A stretch of 12,036 nucleotides of DNA, taken from NCBI GenBank assembly GCA_023389315.1, contig JAEWEQ010000002.1:1-12036 (forward strand), in the 5' to 3' direction. The stretch is from Actinomycetes bacterium (GTDB lineage: Bacteria; Actinomycetota; Actinomycetes; Actinomycetales; Actinomycetaceae). Of this stretch, positions 1 through 7,560 are shown piece by piece. Under the pieces are notes generated by a model. It worked only from the letters and a program-made list of their open reading frames with translations. It was not told the origin of the DNA and ran no database searches. The first letter of the stretch is position 1, and each line of letters begins with the position of its first letter. Position numbers and translations under genes: made by a program.

Positions 1-7
1 CCATTGC

Positions 8-340
8 TTACGCCCCGAAGATGTGGCGACGAATCGCCGCAGCATTGGAGAAGATACGGATACCAAGGACCACGACGATGGCGGTGGTCATGGCGGCCCC
101 GACCCCCAGTTGACCACCCAGGAAGACCAACAGGCTGGCGACTAACACGTTCCAAAAGAACGACACGATGAAGACTCGGTCGGAAAACCGCCCATCCAGG
201 TACGAGCGGGTGCCGCCGAACATCGCGTCAATGGCGGCTACTACTGCTACCGGGAGGAAGGGCTGGATGGCGTAAGGAATTTCAGGATCGATAAGTACTC
301 CCAGCACGATCCCAATGATCAGTCCGAAAATAGCGATCAT
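8..340 (-). CDS. sbp: Small basic membrane protein (DUF1290 / Sbp family)
   Basis: A 110-residue integral membrane protein with hydrophobic stretches at about residues 1–17, 24–40, 58–76 and 82–96. It ends in a basic tail (RIFSNAAAIRRHIF). The size, the 'FLPVAVVAAIDAMFGGTRS' block and the basic end match the DUF1290 family, named after small basic protein Sbp of Bacillus. No enzymatic role is established; in actinobacteria the gene lies with DUF881 genes near cell-division and FHA-domain genes. It starts 2 nt after the DUF881 stop with an AAGGAG site 5 nt before the ATG, so the two are surely co-transcribed. After its stop a minus-strand ATG at 4–2 could begin the second DUF881 gene usual in this cluster, but only a few bases are visible. 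Confidence 0.9.
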   Translation of the reverse strand: MIAIFGLIIGIVLGVLIDPEIPYAIQPFLPVAVVAAIDAMFGGTRSYLDGRFSDRVFIVSFFWNVLVASLLVFLGGQLGVGAAMTTAIVVVLGIRIFSNAAAIRRHIFGA

Positions 341-342
341 TT

Positions 343-1104
343 TTACTCCTTGTCCTCCCCTATCACGTTAGCGAGTTTCGGTGCTCGCGGAGTGGCCTTT
401 TCTAATTTCACCTCAGGGTCGCGCGATATGCGCACCGAAATGCCGTACAGGGAAGAAAGCGTGTTGAAGTACTTGCCCGCTTCGGTGTTACGCAGAGCCA
501 GCTCTAGGGCGCGCTGATCCCCGATTGCGCTGACGGTGTAGGGGGCTTTAATTGGGTGGAAGTTCACCATGATGCTGCCCCCCGCGGCCCGCACGGCAGT
601 GTCGGGACCTAAACGGTGCCCGTTTATGGCGATACCTTCAGCTCCACTAGCCCACAGTGAGTTGGCCAGGATCCGCAGATCAGAATCTTGAACCCGTTTG
701 CGCCGATCTTGCGTGTCGGTTTCCTGGACCGAAATATTCACTCCCGGACCCACCAGTTCGTCGAGCTGCGCTAGTTGCCGGGAATTGTCTTCCACCGTTA
801 CTTCCGCTGGGTTGGCGGCGGTGAGTACCGATAACTTACCTTTCAACTCATCTACCTGGGTGAGTAGGTCCTCAACTTGTTCACGCTCATCGCTGACTTG
901 CTCCACCAGTGCGGCGCGAGCGCGCTGAGCCGGGTCAATGGAGTGAATGAGCGTCCGCACCGCCACGGTGGTTACAAACGCCATCACTAAAGTTAAGGCA
1001 GCGGTCAGCAGCCGACCCCACCCGGAGGTAGAACCGCGTTGACCGGACTTGCTGGCGGCGTAGTAGTTGATGGGATCGTCCAGCAGGGACTGCAGCAAAG
1101 ACAT
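343..1104 (-). CDS. DUF881 family membrane-anchored coiled-coil protein
   Basis: A 253-residue protein. A short cytosolic N-terminus is followed by one membrane segment (about residues 31–50), a coiled coil (about 58–95, rich in Glu/Gln/Leu) and a DUF881 domain (about 105–240). Typical family stretches are 'ILANSLWASGAEGIAINGHRL' in part and 'YTVSAIGD'. The domain is expected outside the membrane. The family has no proven function; its steady pairing with sbp in actinobacteria suggests an envelope or division role. I chose the ATG at 1104 because the upstream reading (to 1296) runs into pepN and gives a Pro/Arg-rich stretch unlike the family. No good ribosome binding site lies directly before this ATG: the only GGGGAGGA is about 25 nt upstream inside a palindrome. 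Two nt separate it from sbp. Confidence 0.88.
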   Translation of the reverse strand: MSLLQSLLDDPINYYAASKSGQRGSTSGWGRLLTAALTLVMAFVTTVAVRTLIHSIDPAQRARAALVEQVSDEREQVEDLLTQVDELKGKLSVLTAANPAEVTVEDNSRQLAQLDELVGPGVNISVQETDTQDRRKRVQDSDLRILANSLWASGAEGIAINGHRLGPDTAVRAAGGSIMVNFHPIKAPYTVSAIGDQRALELALRNTEAGKYFNTLSSLYGISVRISRDPEVKLEKATPRAPKLANVIGEDKE

Positions 1105-1112
1105 GGACGCAT

Positions 1113-1136
1113 CCGGGGAGGACTGGTCCTCCCCGG
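1113..1136. repeat. 24-bp inverted repeat upstream of the DUF881 gene
   Basis: The arms CCGGGGAGGAC and GTCCTCCCCGG are perfect 11-bp reverse complements separated by 2 bases. It lies between the pepN stop (1182) and the DUF881 start (1104), 8 bp before that ATG. As RNA from the minus strand it would form a strong hairpin whose 5' arm contains the only Shine-Dalgarno-like sequence for DUF881. No T-tract follows, so a classical intrinsic terminator is not supported. It could be a terminator of the U-less kind, an operator, or a structure controlling translation. Confidence 0.75.
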
Positions 1137-1155
1137 TCTGCCGGTGTCGCGGTGG

Positions 1156-1174
1156 TGCTGGCCGATGCCCAGCA
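1156..1174 (-). terminator. Candidate hairpin just after pepN
   Basis: The arms TGCTGG and CCAGCA with a 7-nt loop lie 8 bp downstream of the pepN stop codon. Together with the 24-bp palindrome at 1113–1136 it makes a tandem hairpin pair in the pepN–DUF881 gap. There is no T-tract. Weak termination or transcript-end protection after pepN is a reasonable guess. Confidence 0.35.
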
Positions 1175-1181
1175 GGCGGGT

Positions 1182-3803
1182 TTAGTCCAGGTTGGACCAT
1201 TGCTTTTGCAATCGGTAGGAACGCAGCAGGTCGTCGTAGCCTTCTCGCATTAGGCGCACGAGGGCGTGTGGCGCGTGGTCGCGGGCTTCCAGCCACGCTT
1301 CAGCCAGCGCCAACACGGCCTGCGCGTCCTCGGGATAATCCAGGTCCACGCGGGCGGGGAAAGCACCAAACAGGAACCGCCGTCCCATGCCAATGGTGTG
1401 TTCCTCCCAATACTGGTCCACGTGGGAGAAGAACTCCCCGGCCAGTCCCACTACCCCGGGGCGAGCGCTCCCCAGTGCGAGCCCTTCCAGGAGGGAGCTG
1501 AGTTCATCGTTGGTGAGGTCTTCTTCCACTACTCGCTGCCAGGCTCGTAGTCGGGCACTGCGGGTGGGAGCGGCGGCACGCGCCTGCGTGGCCCATTCGT
1601 GCGCCTCGCCGGAGGGGTCTACTTGCAGTGCAGCAGCAATTTCTTCCTCTCCAAACCGCCCGCGCGCGGCTAAAACGGTGCGTGCCCGCCACGCCAAGGT
1701 GGGGCCAACTTCCAGCAGGGGGCTACGCGCGGCAGCCAGGTCTTCGAGGAAGTTCGTGAAGTCGGCGTCGTCATCGCCCAGTAGTGACAGTACTTCCACC
1801 GCCTTGGTGGCCCACAGTTTGGCTGCATTGGCGTCGTCTTTAACCTCACTGATCTGGGCGATCGCCACGGCGGCCAGTTTCGCGCCCCACCGCTGGCGGT
1901 CACCGCCGGGCAGGTAGCGACGCAGGCACATCAGGGCGCGGTTGAAAATATCACCTACTACCGAACCGTCCGTTTCCCCGGGAAGGTGCTGAATAACGGC
2001 AGCGAGGTAGCGGCGCGGATCTAGTCGAGCGTCGATAACTGCGGCCCACAGCGCGGACCATGTTACCGCCCGTGACACTGGGTTTTCGATCCGGCCCAGG
2101 TGCTCGGCCGCGACGTCGAGTAGCGCATCGCTAAGTTCCAAGATGGCGTAAGTGAGGTCGTCTTCATTGGCGAGGACGAAGTCCACCTCTGACAGCGCGA
2201 CATCCGCTGCAAAGGCGTTGGGATCGATCGGTACCCGGGTGAGTTCTTCGCGGATCGTTACCGGGCTTTGCCAGACCAGGCCCTTTCCGTCCTCGAGGGC
2301 GTAAAGACCAATGATGATGGCATGGGGGCGTAGCACTTCTTCCCCGCTAGCGGCATCGACACAGTGCTGGCGCACCAGCAGGGCGGGACCGTCCTCGTCA
2401 TCGACTATCGAAACTTGGATGCGCGAGGGGCTGGCCGTGTGTAGCCACGCTTTTTGCCACTGCTGCAGGTCGTCACGCGCTGAGGCGGCTTGCAGCGCGC
2501 GCAGGAAATCAGGTAAAGAAGTGTCTGAGAATGCGTGGTCTTGGAAGTATTGGCGCGCTCCCGCGAAAAACGCCTCCGCCCCCACGTAGGCAACCAACTG
2601 TTTGAGAACGGCGGCGCCCTTAGCGTAGGTGATGCCATCGAAGTTGTGTTTCGCAGCTTCCACGTCGGGAATATCCGCTGCGATGGGGTGGGTGGTGGGC
2701 AGTTGGTCTTGCCGGTAGGCCCATTCCTTACGGCCGCACGCGAAGGTGGCCCATTCTTGCGGATATAGTCCGGCTTCCACCAGACCCCAGGAGCCCTGAT
2801 TGTCGGCGAATGATTCCTTCAACCACAGGTCATCCCACCAGGTGGGGGTGACTAGGTCACCGAACCACATGTGGCACATTTCGTGGAAGATGGTGTTGGC
2901 GCGCGACTGCCTTTGCGAGGGCGTGGGTGCGTCGCGGTACAGGTAGTCTTCGGTGAAGGTCACGCAGCCGGGATTTTCCATTGCCCCGAGGTTGTATTCG
3001 GGTACGAAAATCTGGTCGTACTTGCCCCACGGGTAGGTGTAACCGTAGTTGCGGTGGTAGAAATCCAGGCCGGCGCGGGTGGTGTGGAAAATATCGTCCG
3101 CATCGCAATAGGGCGCCAGGGAGGCGCGGCAGTACACCCCCAGGTCAATGTGGGCGTGCTTGCCATCAGTGGCGCCGCCTTCCCAGGTACCTCCGTCAAA
3201 ATGGGTGTAAGGGCCGGCAATGACTGCGGTGATGTAGGCGGAAAGTTTCGGAGTGGGTGCGAACACCACGCGCTTATTCTCGCCCTTGTCTTCGATATGC
3301 GCAGCTACTTGGTTGGACAGCACGGTCCAACTGGCCGGGGCGGTGACGTTAATCTGCCAGGGGGCTTTCATACCGGGCTGGTCGAAGCAGGCGTAGACGC
3401 GGCGCGCGTCGGATGGTTCATACTGGGTGTACAGGTAGATTTTGCTGTCTTCGGGGTCGCGGTAGCGGTGCAATCCTTCGCCGCTGCGGGAGTACTTACA
3501 GTGGGAGCGCACCACCACGGTGAGGGTTTCTCCGGTGGGAAGGTCGCTCAGCGTCACCCGGGAGCCGTCGTAGTCGTAGTTGGCGCCCTGGCCGTTTACG
3601 GTGACGGATTCTACGTCCTGGGCGATCAAATCCAGGAAGGTGGTGGAGGCTGCGGTGGTGAAAACCACGGTGGAGATGGAGCTATATACCGGGTTTTCCA
3701 GATTCGGGGCGTCAGATAGGTCAAGTTCGACTTGAATGGAGTGCCATTGCACGTCTTGCGCCCGTTGCAGCGCTTCCGTTTTTGTGATGGTTCGCATGCT
3801 CAT
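1182..3803 (-). CDS. pepN: Aminopeptidase N (M1 family zinc metallopeptidase)
   Basis: An 873-residue cytosolic M1 aminopeptidase that removes N-terminal amino acids from peptides. The substrate-binding GAMEN motif is at residues 273–277. The zinc site HEMCH is at 307–311 with the third ligand Glu330 (LWLKE), so His307, His311 and Glu330 bind zinc and Glu308 is the catalytic base. Tyr393 (GITYAKGAAVL) fits the transition-state tyrosine. The N-terminal beta domain spans about 15–200, the thermolysin-like domain about 205–450, and a helical ERAP1-like C-terminal domain about 520–850. There is no signal peptide. Length and domain order are those of actinobacterial PepN. Starts at residue 1 or 3 (MSM) are both possible; an AAGGA lies 13 nt before the first ATG. 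It follows the antiporter in the same direction after a 180-bp repeat-bearing gap, so it probably has its own promoter. Confidence 0.97.
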   Translation of the reverse strand: MSMRTITKTEALQRAQDVQWHSIQVELDLSDAPNLENPVYSSISTVVFTTAASTTFLDLIAQDVESVTVNGQGANYDYDGSRVTLSDLPTGETLTVVVRSHCKYSRSGEGLHRYRDPEDSKIYLYTQYEPSDARRVYACFDQPGMKAPWQINVTAPASWTVLSNQVAAHIEDKGENKRVVFAPTPKLSAYITAVIAGPYTHFDGGTWEGGATDGKHAHIDLGVYCRASLAPYCDADDIFHTTRAGLDFYHRNYGYTYPWGKYDQIFVPEYNLGAMENPGCVTFTEDYLYRDAPTPSQRQSRANTIFHEMCHMWFGDLVTPTWWDDLWLKESFADNQGSWGLVEAGLYPQEWATFACGRKEWAYRQDQLPTTHPIAADIPDVEAAKHNFDGITYAKGAAVLKQLVAYVGAEAFFAGARQYFQDHAFSDTSLPDFLRALQAASARDDLQQWQKAWLHTASPSRIQVSIVDDEDGPALLVRQHCVDAASGEEVLRPHAIIIGLYALEDGKGLVWQSPVTIREELTRVPIDPNAFAADVALSEVDFVLANEDDLTYAILELSDALLDVAAEHLGRIENPVSRAVTWSALWAAVIDARLDPRRYLAAVIQHLPGETDGSVVGDIFNRALMCLRRYLPGGDRQRWGAKLAAVAIAQISEVKDDANAAKLWATKAVEVLSLLGDDDADFTNFLEDLAAARSPLLEVGPTLAWRARTVLAARGRFGEEEIAAALQVDPSGEAHEWATQARAAAPTRSARLRAWQRVVEEDLTNDELSSLLEGLALGSARPGVVGLAGEFFSHVDQYWEEHTIGMGRRFLFGAFPARVDLDYPEDAQAVLALAEAWLEARDHAPHALVRLMREGYDDLLRSYRLQKQWSNLD

Positions 3804-3884
3804 AAGTCTAACTAAATCCTTACCAAGTATTTACGAGGACGGGGCCTGCCCGGTATTACCGCGCGGTCAGTCAGGGCGCCGAGC

Positions 3885-3943
3885 CGGGCGCCAGATGCAG
3901 TGCGTTTAGGACGATGCCGGCCCCTCCCCTTCCGGCAGGCGCG
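3885..3943. repeat. 59-bp direct repeat, copy 1 (intergenic)
   Basis: This copy matches copy 2 (3963–4021) at 54 of 59 positions without gaps; all five differences are transitions. The period is 78 bp. It contains a hairpin TGCCGG (3915–3920) / CCGGCA (3932–3937). Read on the minus strand in the antiporter's frame it would encode RLPEGEGPASS and a stop, closely like the real antiporter C-terminus RPPKGEGPASS. It therefore looks like a duplicate of the 3' end of that gene, or one unit of a dispersed element. Confidence 0.88.
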
Positions 3944-3962
3944 CCCAGTGGGAGTGCAACCA

Positions 3963-4021
3963 CGGGCGCCGGATGCAGTGCGCTTAGGACGATGCCGGCC
4001 CCTCCCCTTTCGGTGGGCGCG
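3963..4021. repeat. 59-bp direct repeat, copy 2 (overlaps antiporter 3' end)
   Basis: This is the second copy of the repeat at 3885–3943. Positions 3984–4021 are also coding: they hold the last 11–12 codons and the TAA stop of the antiporter. The remaining 21 bp lie downstream of that stop. Copy 1's hairpin is imperfect here because of the transitions at its right arm. Confidence 0.88.
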
Positions 4022-5420
4022 GTTTGCGTCCGCGCGCTAACGGGGAAGAAACTCGCGGACTAGACGAGGACGGCGCCTTCGCTGCTCGCCCCACGTCCTC
4101 GGTCTTATTGGCCGCCTTCGCGGCGCGCACTTCCTCCGACTTGCCGCCTTCGCGTTTGCGCAGCGAGTTCGCTGCCGTCTTGGAAACATGCGGCGTACGG
4201 GAACCGGCCAGGCGCGACACCCGCGACCAAGCGCGCTGCAAGGGATGAGCGTCGGCCGCAGCGCCGCTAATGGCCGCCAACAGGGGCATCAACAGCACCG
4301 ACAGGGCGCCGGCAGAAACCAAGATGGAAGCGACCTGCTCGGTCATGGCTCCGGCACTGGTCGCCACGTGAGTGACGGCCACGATGATGGGCAGCGAAGT
4401 GGTGGCATACAGGGCCACGGTGACGCGCTCGCGCGGGGTGAACTCCTCGCGGATGGAACCGATCTGGGTCGATAGGTATACCGGGATGGCGCGCACCGCC
4501 AACAGCAGCACCACGAAACCTCCCAGTGCCCACGGAAGCTCCGTGACCGCCTTGGGGTCAATGGCGGCTCCGGAGGTGACGAAGAACAGCGGGATGAGGA
4601 ACCCGTAGGCCAGGCCGTCGAGTTTTTCTTCCAACTCCGCCCGCCCCGCCGGTAGCGCGGTGCGCACAATGAAACCGGCAGCGAAAGCCCCAACCACCAC
4701 GTCCAACTCGAACACCGATGCGATAGTTACCAGCCCCACCAGCAGCGCCACCGTCAGACGCACCGTGGTCTGCGCCGTGCCTTCCGCTTTCATGTGGATC
4801 AAGTTCATCAGCCGCGACCCGAAGCGACGCGCCGGTACCGGAACCAAGGCGATCACCACGGTGATAAGGATGAACGCCGCGATCACCGCCAGCGTTTCAA
4901 ACGTGGAACGGAATGACAGTAGCAGCGCCATCGCCAGGATGGGACCGACCTCGCCCATAATGCCGTGCGCCACCACCGCTTTACCGACGGAAGTTTTCAT
5001 TAGGGAGCGTTCTTTGAGGATCGGTATTAGGGTACCCAGGGCCGTCGCTGTGAGTGCGATGGCGATGGCACCACCTTGGAAGGTGTCAAACTCCACCAGG
5101 GGCAGCACGAAGACCGCCAGGATTGCCAGGGCGAAACTGGCCATCCAGGCTCCCAACGCGATGGCACCGCGTGGGCCCTTGATTTGGGAGATTTCAATTT
5201 CGTAGCCGGCCAACATGAATAGGAACGCCAAGCCCAGTTCGCTGAGCAAGTTCAGTGCTCCGTTTAACTCGACGAAGCCGAGGACGTTGGGTCCCACCAC
5301 TACCCCCGCTGCCACCAGTAGCACCACTTCAGGAATGAAATTACGTGGAATTAGGTGGGAAATCAGCGGGGCAATCAGGGCGATCGTGGTGATCGTCAGG
5401 AGCGAAACAAACTCATGCAT
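3984..5420 (-). CDS. CPA2-type cation:proton antiporter (Na+/H+ exchanger fold)
   Basis: A 478-residue protein with about 12 membrane segments across residues 5–385, of the monovalent cation:proton antiporter-2 type (Na_H_Exchanger fold). It probably exchanges K+ or Na+ for protons. Blocks typical of the family include 'LLVAAGVVVGPNVLGF', 'GLAFLFMLAGYEIE' and 'PLFFVTSGAAIDP'. At the transport site, where CPA2 proteins such as NapA carry Asp-Asp, this protein reads Gly156-Glu157 (IMGEVGPIL). I believe this variant occurs in an actinobacterial subfamily, but did not check. There is no TrkA/RCK domain. Instead residues from about 386 to 478 form a polar Lys/Arg/Ser/Pro tail ending in a repeat-encoded segment. 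The ATG at 5420 is chosen over the longer reading to 5468 because AAGGAGG precedes it by 6 nt. It diverges from the permease gene; the ion cannot be told from sequence. Confidence 0.9.
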   Translation of the reverse strand: MHEFVSLLTITTIALIAPLISHLIPRNFIPEVVLLVAAGVVVGPNVLGFVELNGALNLLSELGLAFLFMLAGYEIEISQIKGPRGAIALGAWMASFALAILAVFVLPLVEFDTFQGGAIAIALTATALGTLIPILKERSLMKTSVGKAVVAHGIMGEVGPILAMALLLSFRSTFETLAVIAAFILITVVIALVPVPARRFGSRLMNLIHMKAEGTAQTTVRLTVALLVGLVTIASVFELDVVVGAFAAGFIVRTALPAGRAELEEKLDGLAYGFLIPLFFVTSGAAIDPKAVTELPWALGGFVVLLLAVRAIPVYLSTQIGSIREEFTPRERVTVALYATTSLPIIVAVTHVATSAGAMTEQVASILVSAGALSVLLMPLLAAISGAAADAHPLQRAWSRVSRLAGSRTPHVSKTAANSLRKREGGKSEEVRAAKAANKTEDVGRAAKAPSSSSPRVSSPLARGRKPRPPKGEGPASS

Positions 5421-5426
5421 TCTGGT

Positions 5427-5433
5427 CCTCCTT
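5427..5433 (-). promoter_or_regulatory. Ribosome binding site fixing the antiporter start
   Basis: AAGGAGG on the minus strand lies 6 nt before the ATG at 5420. It decides against the in-frame ATG 16 codons upstream at 5468, which would also enter the divergent promoter region. Confidence 0.85.
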
Positions 5434-5463
5434 GCGGGGGGCAGTCTAGCAGTCGAGAAGAAT

Positions 5464-5493
5464 TTCAATATCTGCTGCAGGACATTCTATAGT
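5464..5493 (+). promoter_or_regulatory. Possible promoter of the permease gene
   Basis: TATAGT at 5488–5493 is one mismatch from the -10 consensus. TTCAAT at 5464–5469 is a moderate -35, with an 18-bp spacer. Transcription would start near 5500 and give a leader of about 27 nt before the ATG at 5527. The 106-bp gap between the two divergent genes must hold both promoters; the minus-strand one is not clear. No riboswitch-like structure was recognised. Confidence 0.4.
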
Positions 5494-5526
5494 GAGCACA
5501 TCCAACATCTCGCTGTGAGGATCAAG

Positions 5527-7452
5527 ATGCGTAACTCTAGCCAGGTTCATCCCGTAGACGCCGTCCCCCCACTTCCGAAAACCGCGATACTTTCCATCCA
5601 ACACGTACTGGCCTTCTACGCCGGTGCGGTGGTGGTGCCGCTAGTTATCGCCGGGGGTTTGAAACTCGGTCCGGAAGAAACTATTCACCTGATCAACGCC
5701 GACCTGTTCACCTGTGGGATCGCCACTTTGATCCAGTCAGTCGGATTTTGGAAAGTCGGCGTGCGCCTGCCAATCATCCAAGGCGTCACTACCACCGCGA
5801 TTTCACCGATTATCGCGATTGGGCTCGCAGTCACCGGACCAGAGGGCGGGGTTGCGGGCCTTCCTTATATCTACGGCTCCATCATCATCGCCGGCCTATT
5901 CACTTTCTTCGCCGCTCCCCTATTCGCCCGCTTCATTCGTTTCTTCCCGCAAGTGGTGATCGGCACGGTGCTCACCACCATGGGTATCACCCTGCTGGGC
6001 GTCAGCGCCGGGGACATTATCAACCGGGTAGACGAGATGAACCCACCCCAACCCATTGCCATGCGCTCGCTGGCCTACGCTGCTGGTACGCTGCTGATAA
6101 TCATCGTGGTGCAACGCTTCTTTAAGGGCTTCCTGGGTACTATTTCGGTGCTGCTGGGCCTGGTGATCGGCACCGCGGTGGCGGTGGCTCTGGGGGATGC
6201 TTCTTTCGGGGCGGTCACCACGTCCTCGTGGGTGGGAGTGACCACGCCGTTCTACTTCGGTTGGCCCAAGTTTGCCCTCACCGGGGCGATCTCCATGATC
6301 ATCGTCATGATTATCACCATGGTGGAAACCACCGGTGACGTATTCGCGGCCGGGGAGATCGTCGGGCGGCGCATCACCAAGGCACACATTGCGGCGGCGC
6401 TGCGCGCAGACGGCCTTTCCACTGCTCTGGGCGGGGTGCTGAACTCTTTCCCCTACACCTGTTTCGCACAGAACGTGGGGCTGGTGCGCCTCACCCGCGT
6501 TAAATCCCGCTGGGTGGTGGCCAGTGCCGGCGTGGTGATGATCATCATCGGTTTGATCCCCAAGGCCGGTGCGGTGGTCGCTTCCATTCCCGGCCCGGTG
6601 CTGGGTGGGGCTTCACTGGCCTTATTCGCTAACGTCGCGTTAGTTGGCATCCAAATGCTTTCCCGCGTGGATCTTCACGATGCCCGTAACGCGGTGATTG
6701 TAACCACCTCCCTGGGCCTTGCCATGCTGGTGTCGTTCAAACCCGCCATTGCCGGGGTCTTCCCAGCTTGGGCGCAGATTTTCTTCGCCTCCGGAGTGAC
6801 GGTAGGCTCGATCACCGCGATCGTACTCAACTTGCTGTTCTTCCACGCCGGTAAGCAGTCGGGTCGGGACGTGGCGTCGCATCGGGGTCGCGTGGTTAGT
6901 TTGGACCAGGTCAATAAGATGGATCAGACCGAGTTCGTGCGCGTCTTCGCTCCCCTATTTAACGAGCAGGTGTGGCCCTTGGAGCAGGCCTGGCAGGCGC
7001 GACCGTTCCGCGACGTGCAGCACTTGCGCGACGCCATCCAAGAGGCGGTGCTGACGGCAGATAGCGGGCAGCAACGGCAGCTAATCGCCAACTACCCGGA
7101 CATGGCTGAGTTGATTTTGGCTGACGAGGGCGTGGCGGCGCAGATTTCGCAGGACAACGGTTCGTTGGCGCTGGAGCAGATGGATGATTCCGAGCAAGAA
7201 CAGTTGCGGGAAGTGGCGCGCCGGTACCGGGAGAAGTTTGATCTGCCGTTTGTAGCGTGCTTGGGGACCATCACTTCGCGCGAGCAAATTATCGAGCAGG
7301 GCGTGCGGCGCCTGGAGAACTCCGCAGCGCAGGAACGGGTGGTGGCGCTTTCAGAGGTGGTGGAGATCGCCAACGATCGTTTCGCTGCGATGCTGGCTGA
7401 TGCCAACCCGATTCGTTCGGCTTGGGCCCGCAAGTTTGAGCAGTTGAATTAG
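5527..7452 (+). CDS. NCS2 xanthine/urate permease fused to an OHCU-decarboxylase-like domain
   Basis: A 641-residue two-part protein. Residues about 15–440 are a full NCS2 (nucleobase-ascorbate) transporter: Gln25-His26 in the first helix, ETTGD (Glu267, Asp271), Asp295 and the signature QNVGLVRLTR at 315–324. These match the XanQ-type proton-coupled xanthine/urate importers. Residues about 455–622 align to OHCU decarboxylase (UraD/HpxQ), the last step from urate to S-allantoin: 'VNKMDQTEFVRVF', 'ARPF', 'REKFDLPFVACLG' and 'RRLENS'. Of the three catalytic residues known for that family, the His of the HPxL motif is Tyr523, the Glu twenty residues on is Asp543, and the Arg is kept (Arg618). 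The domain may therefore be inactive, altered or a binding sensor. No urate oxidase or HIU hydrolase gene is in the window. ATG 5527 has GAGG 6 nt upstream; GTG 5515 is an alternative. Permease call is near certain; decarboxylase homology is strong. Confidence 0.93.
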   Translation: MRNSSQVHPVDAVPPLPKTAILSIQHVLAFYAGAVVVPLVIAGGLKLGPEETIHLINADLFTCGIATLIQSVGFWKVGVRLPIIQGVTTTAISPIIAIGLAVTGPEGGVAGLPYIYGSIIIAGLFTFFAAPLFARFIRFFPQVVIGTVLTTMGITLLGVSAGDIINRVDEMNPPQPIAMRSLAYAAGTLLIIIVVQRFFKGFLGTISVLLGLVIGTAVAVALGDASFGAVTTSSWVGVTTPFYFGWPKFALTGAISMIIVMIITMVETTGDVFAAGEIVGRRITKAHIAAALRADGLSTALGGVLNSFPYTCFAQNVGLVRLTRVKSRWVVASAGVVMIIIGLIPKAGAVVASIPGPVLGGASLALFANVALVGIQMLSRVDLHDARNAVIVTTSLGLAMLVSFKPAIAGVFPAWAQIFFASGVTVGSITAIVLNLLFFHAGKQSGRDVASHRGRVVSLDQVNKMDQTEFVRVFAPLFNEQVWPLEQAWQARPFRDVQHLRDAIQEAVLTADSGQQRQLIANYPDMAELILADEGVAAQISQDNGSLALEQMDDSEQEQLREVARRYREKFDLPFVACLGTITSREQIIEQGVRRLENSAAQERVVALSEVVEIANDRFAAMLADANPIRSAWARKFEQLN

Positions 7453-7473
7453 TTTCCTGGGTCTTCCCTTTTC

Positions 7474-7530
7474 ACGAGGGCGGTCGGCCCCGTATGGTTG
7501 GCGACCGCCCTCGTTATTTCAATTCTTTTC
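7474..7530 (+). terminator. Intrinsic terminator of the permease gene
   Basis: The arms ACGAGGGCGGTCG (7474–7486) and CGACCGCCCTCGT (7502–7514) are a perfect 13-bp stem with a 15-nt loop. A T-rich run (TATTTCAATTCTTTTC) follows. It starts 22 bp after the permease stop. The other strand has an A-rich flank at the matching place, so it works in the plus direction only. Confidence 0.88.
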
Positions 7531-7560
7531 TGAAGCGGTAACGAAATGGCCGCAAAAGCG

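Noticed and set aside
1105..1296. N-terminal extension of the DUF881 reading to 1296
   Set aside because: It overlaps the pepN 3' end, is rich in Pro/Arg/Ala like an out-of-frame reading, and does not resemble the family.
2871..3719. 282-codon open frame on the plus strand opposite pepN
   Set aside because: Its Gly/Val-rich composition is typical of the complement of a GC-rich gene; no ribosome binding site or recognisable domain, and pepN on the other strand is certain.
5421..5468. Longer antiporter start at 5468
   Set aside because: The strong AAGGAGG before ATG 5420 and the position of the first helix favour the shorter start; the longer one covers the divergent promoter.
5421..5526. Purine or xanthine riboswitch upstream of the permease
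   Set aside because: The leader is short and no conserved three-way junction or other known fold could be seen.
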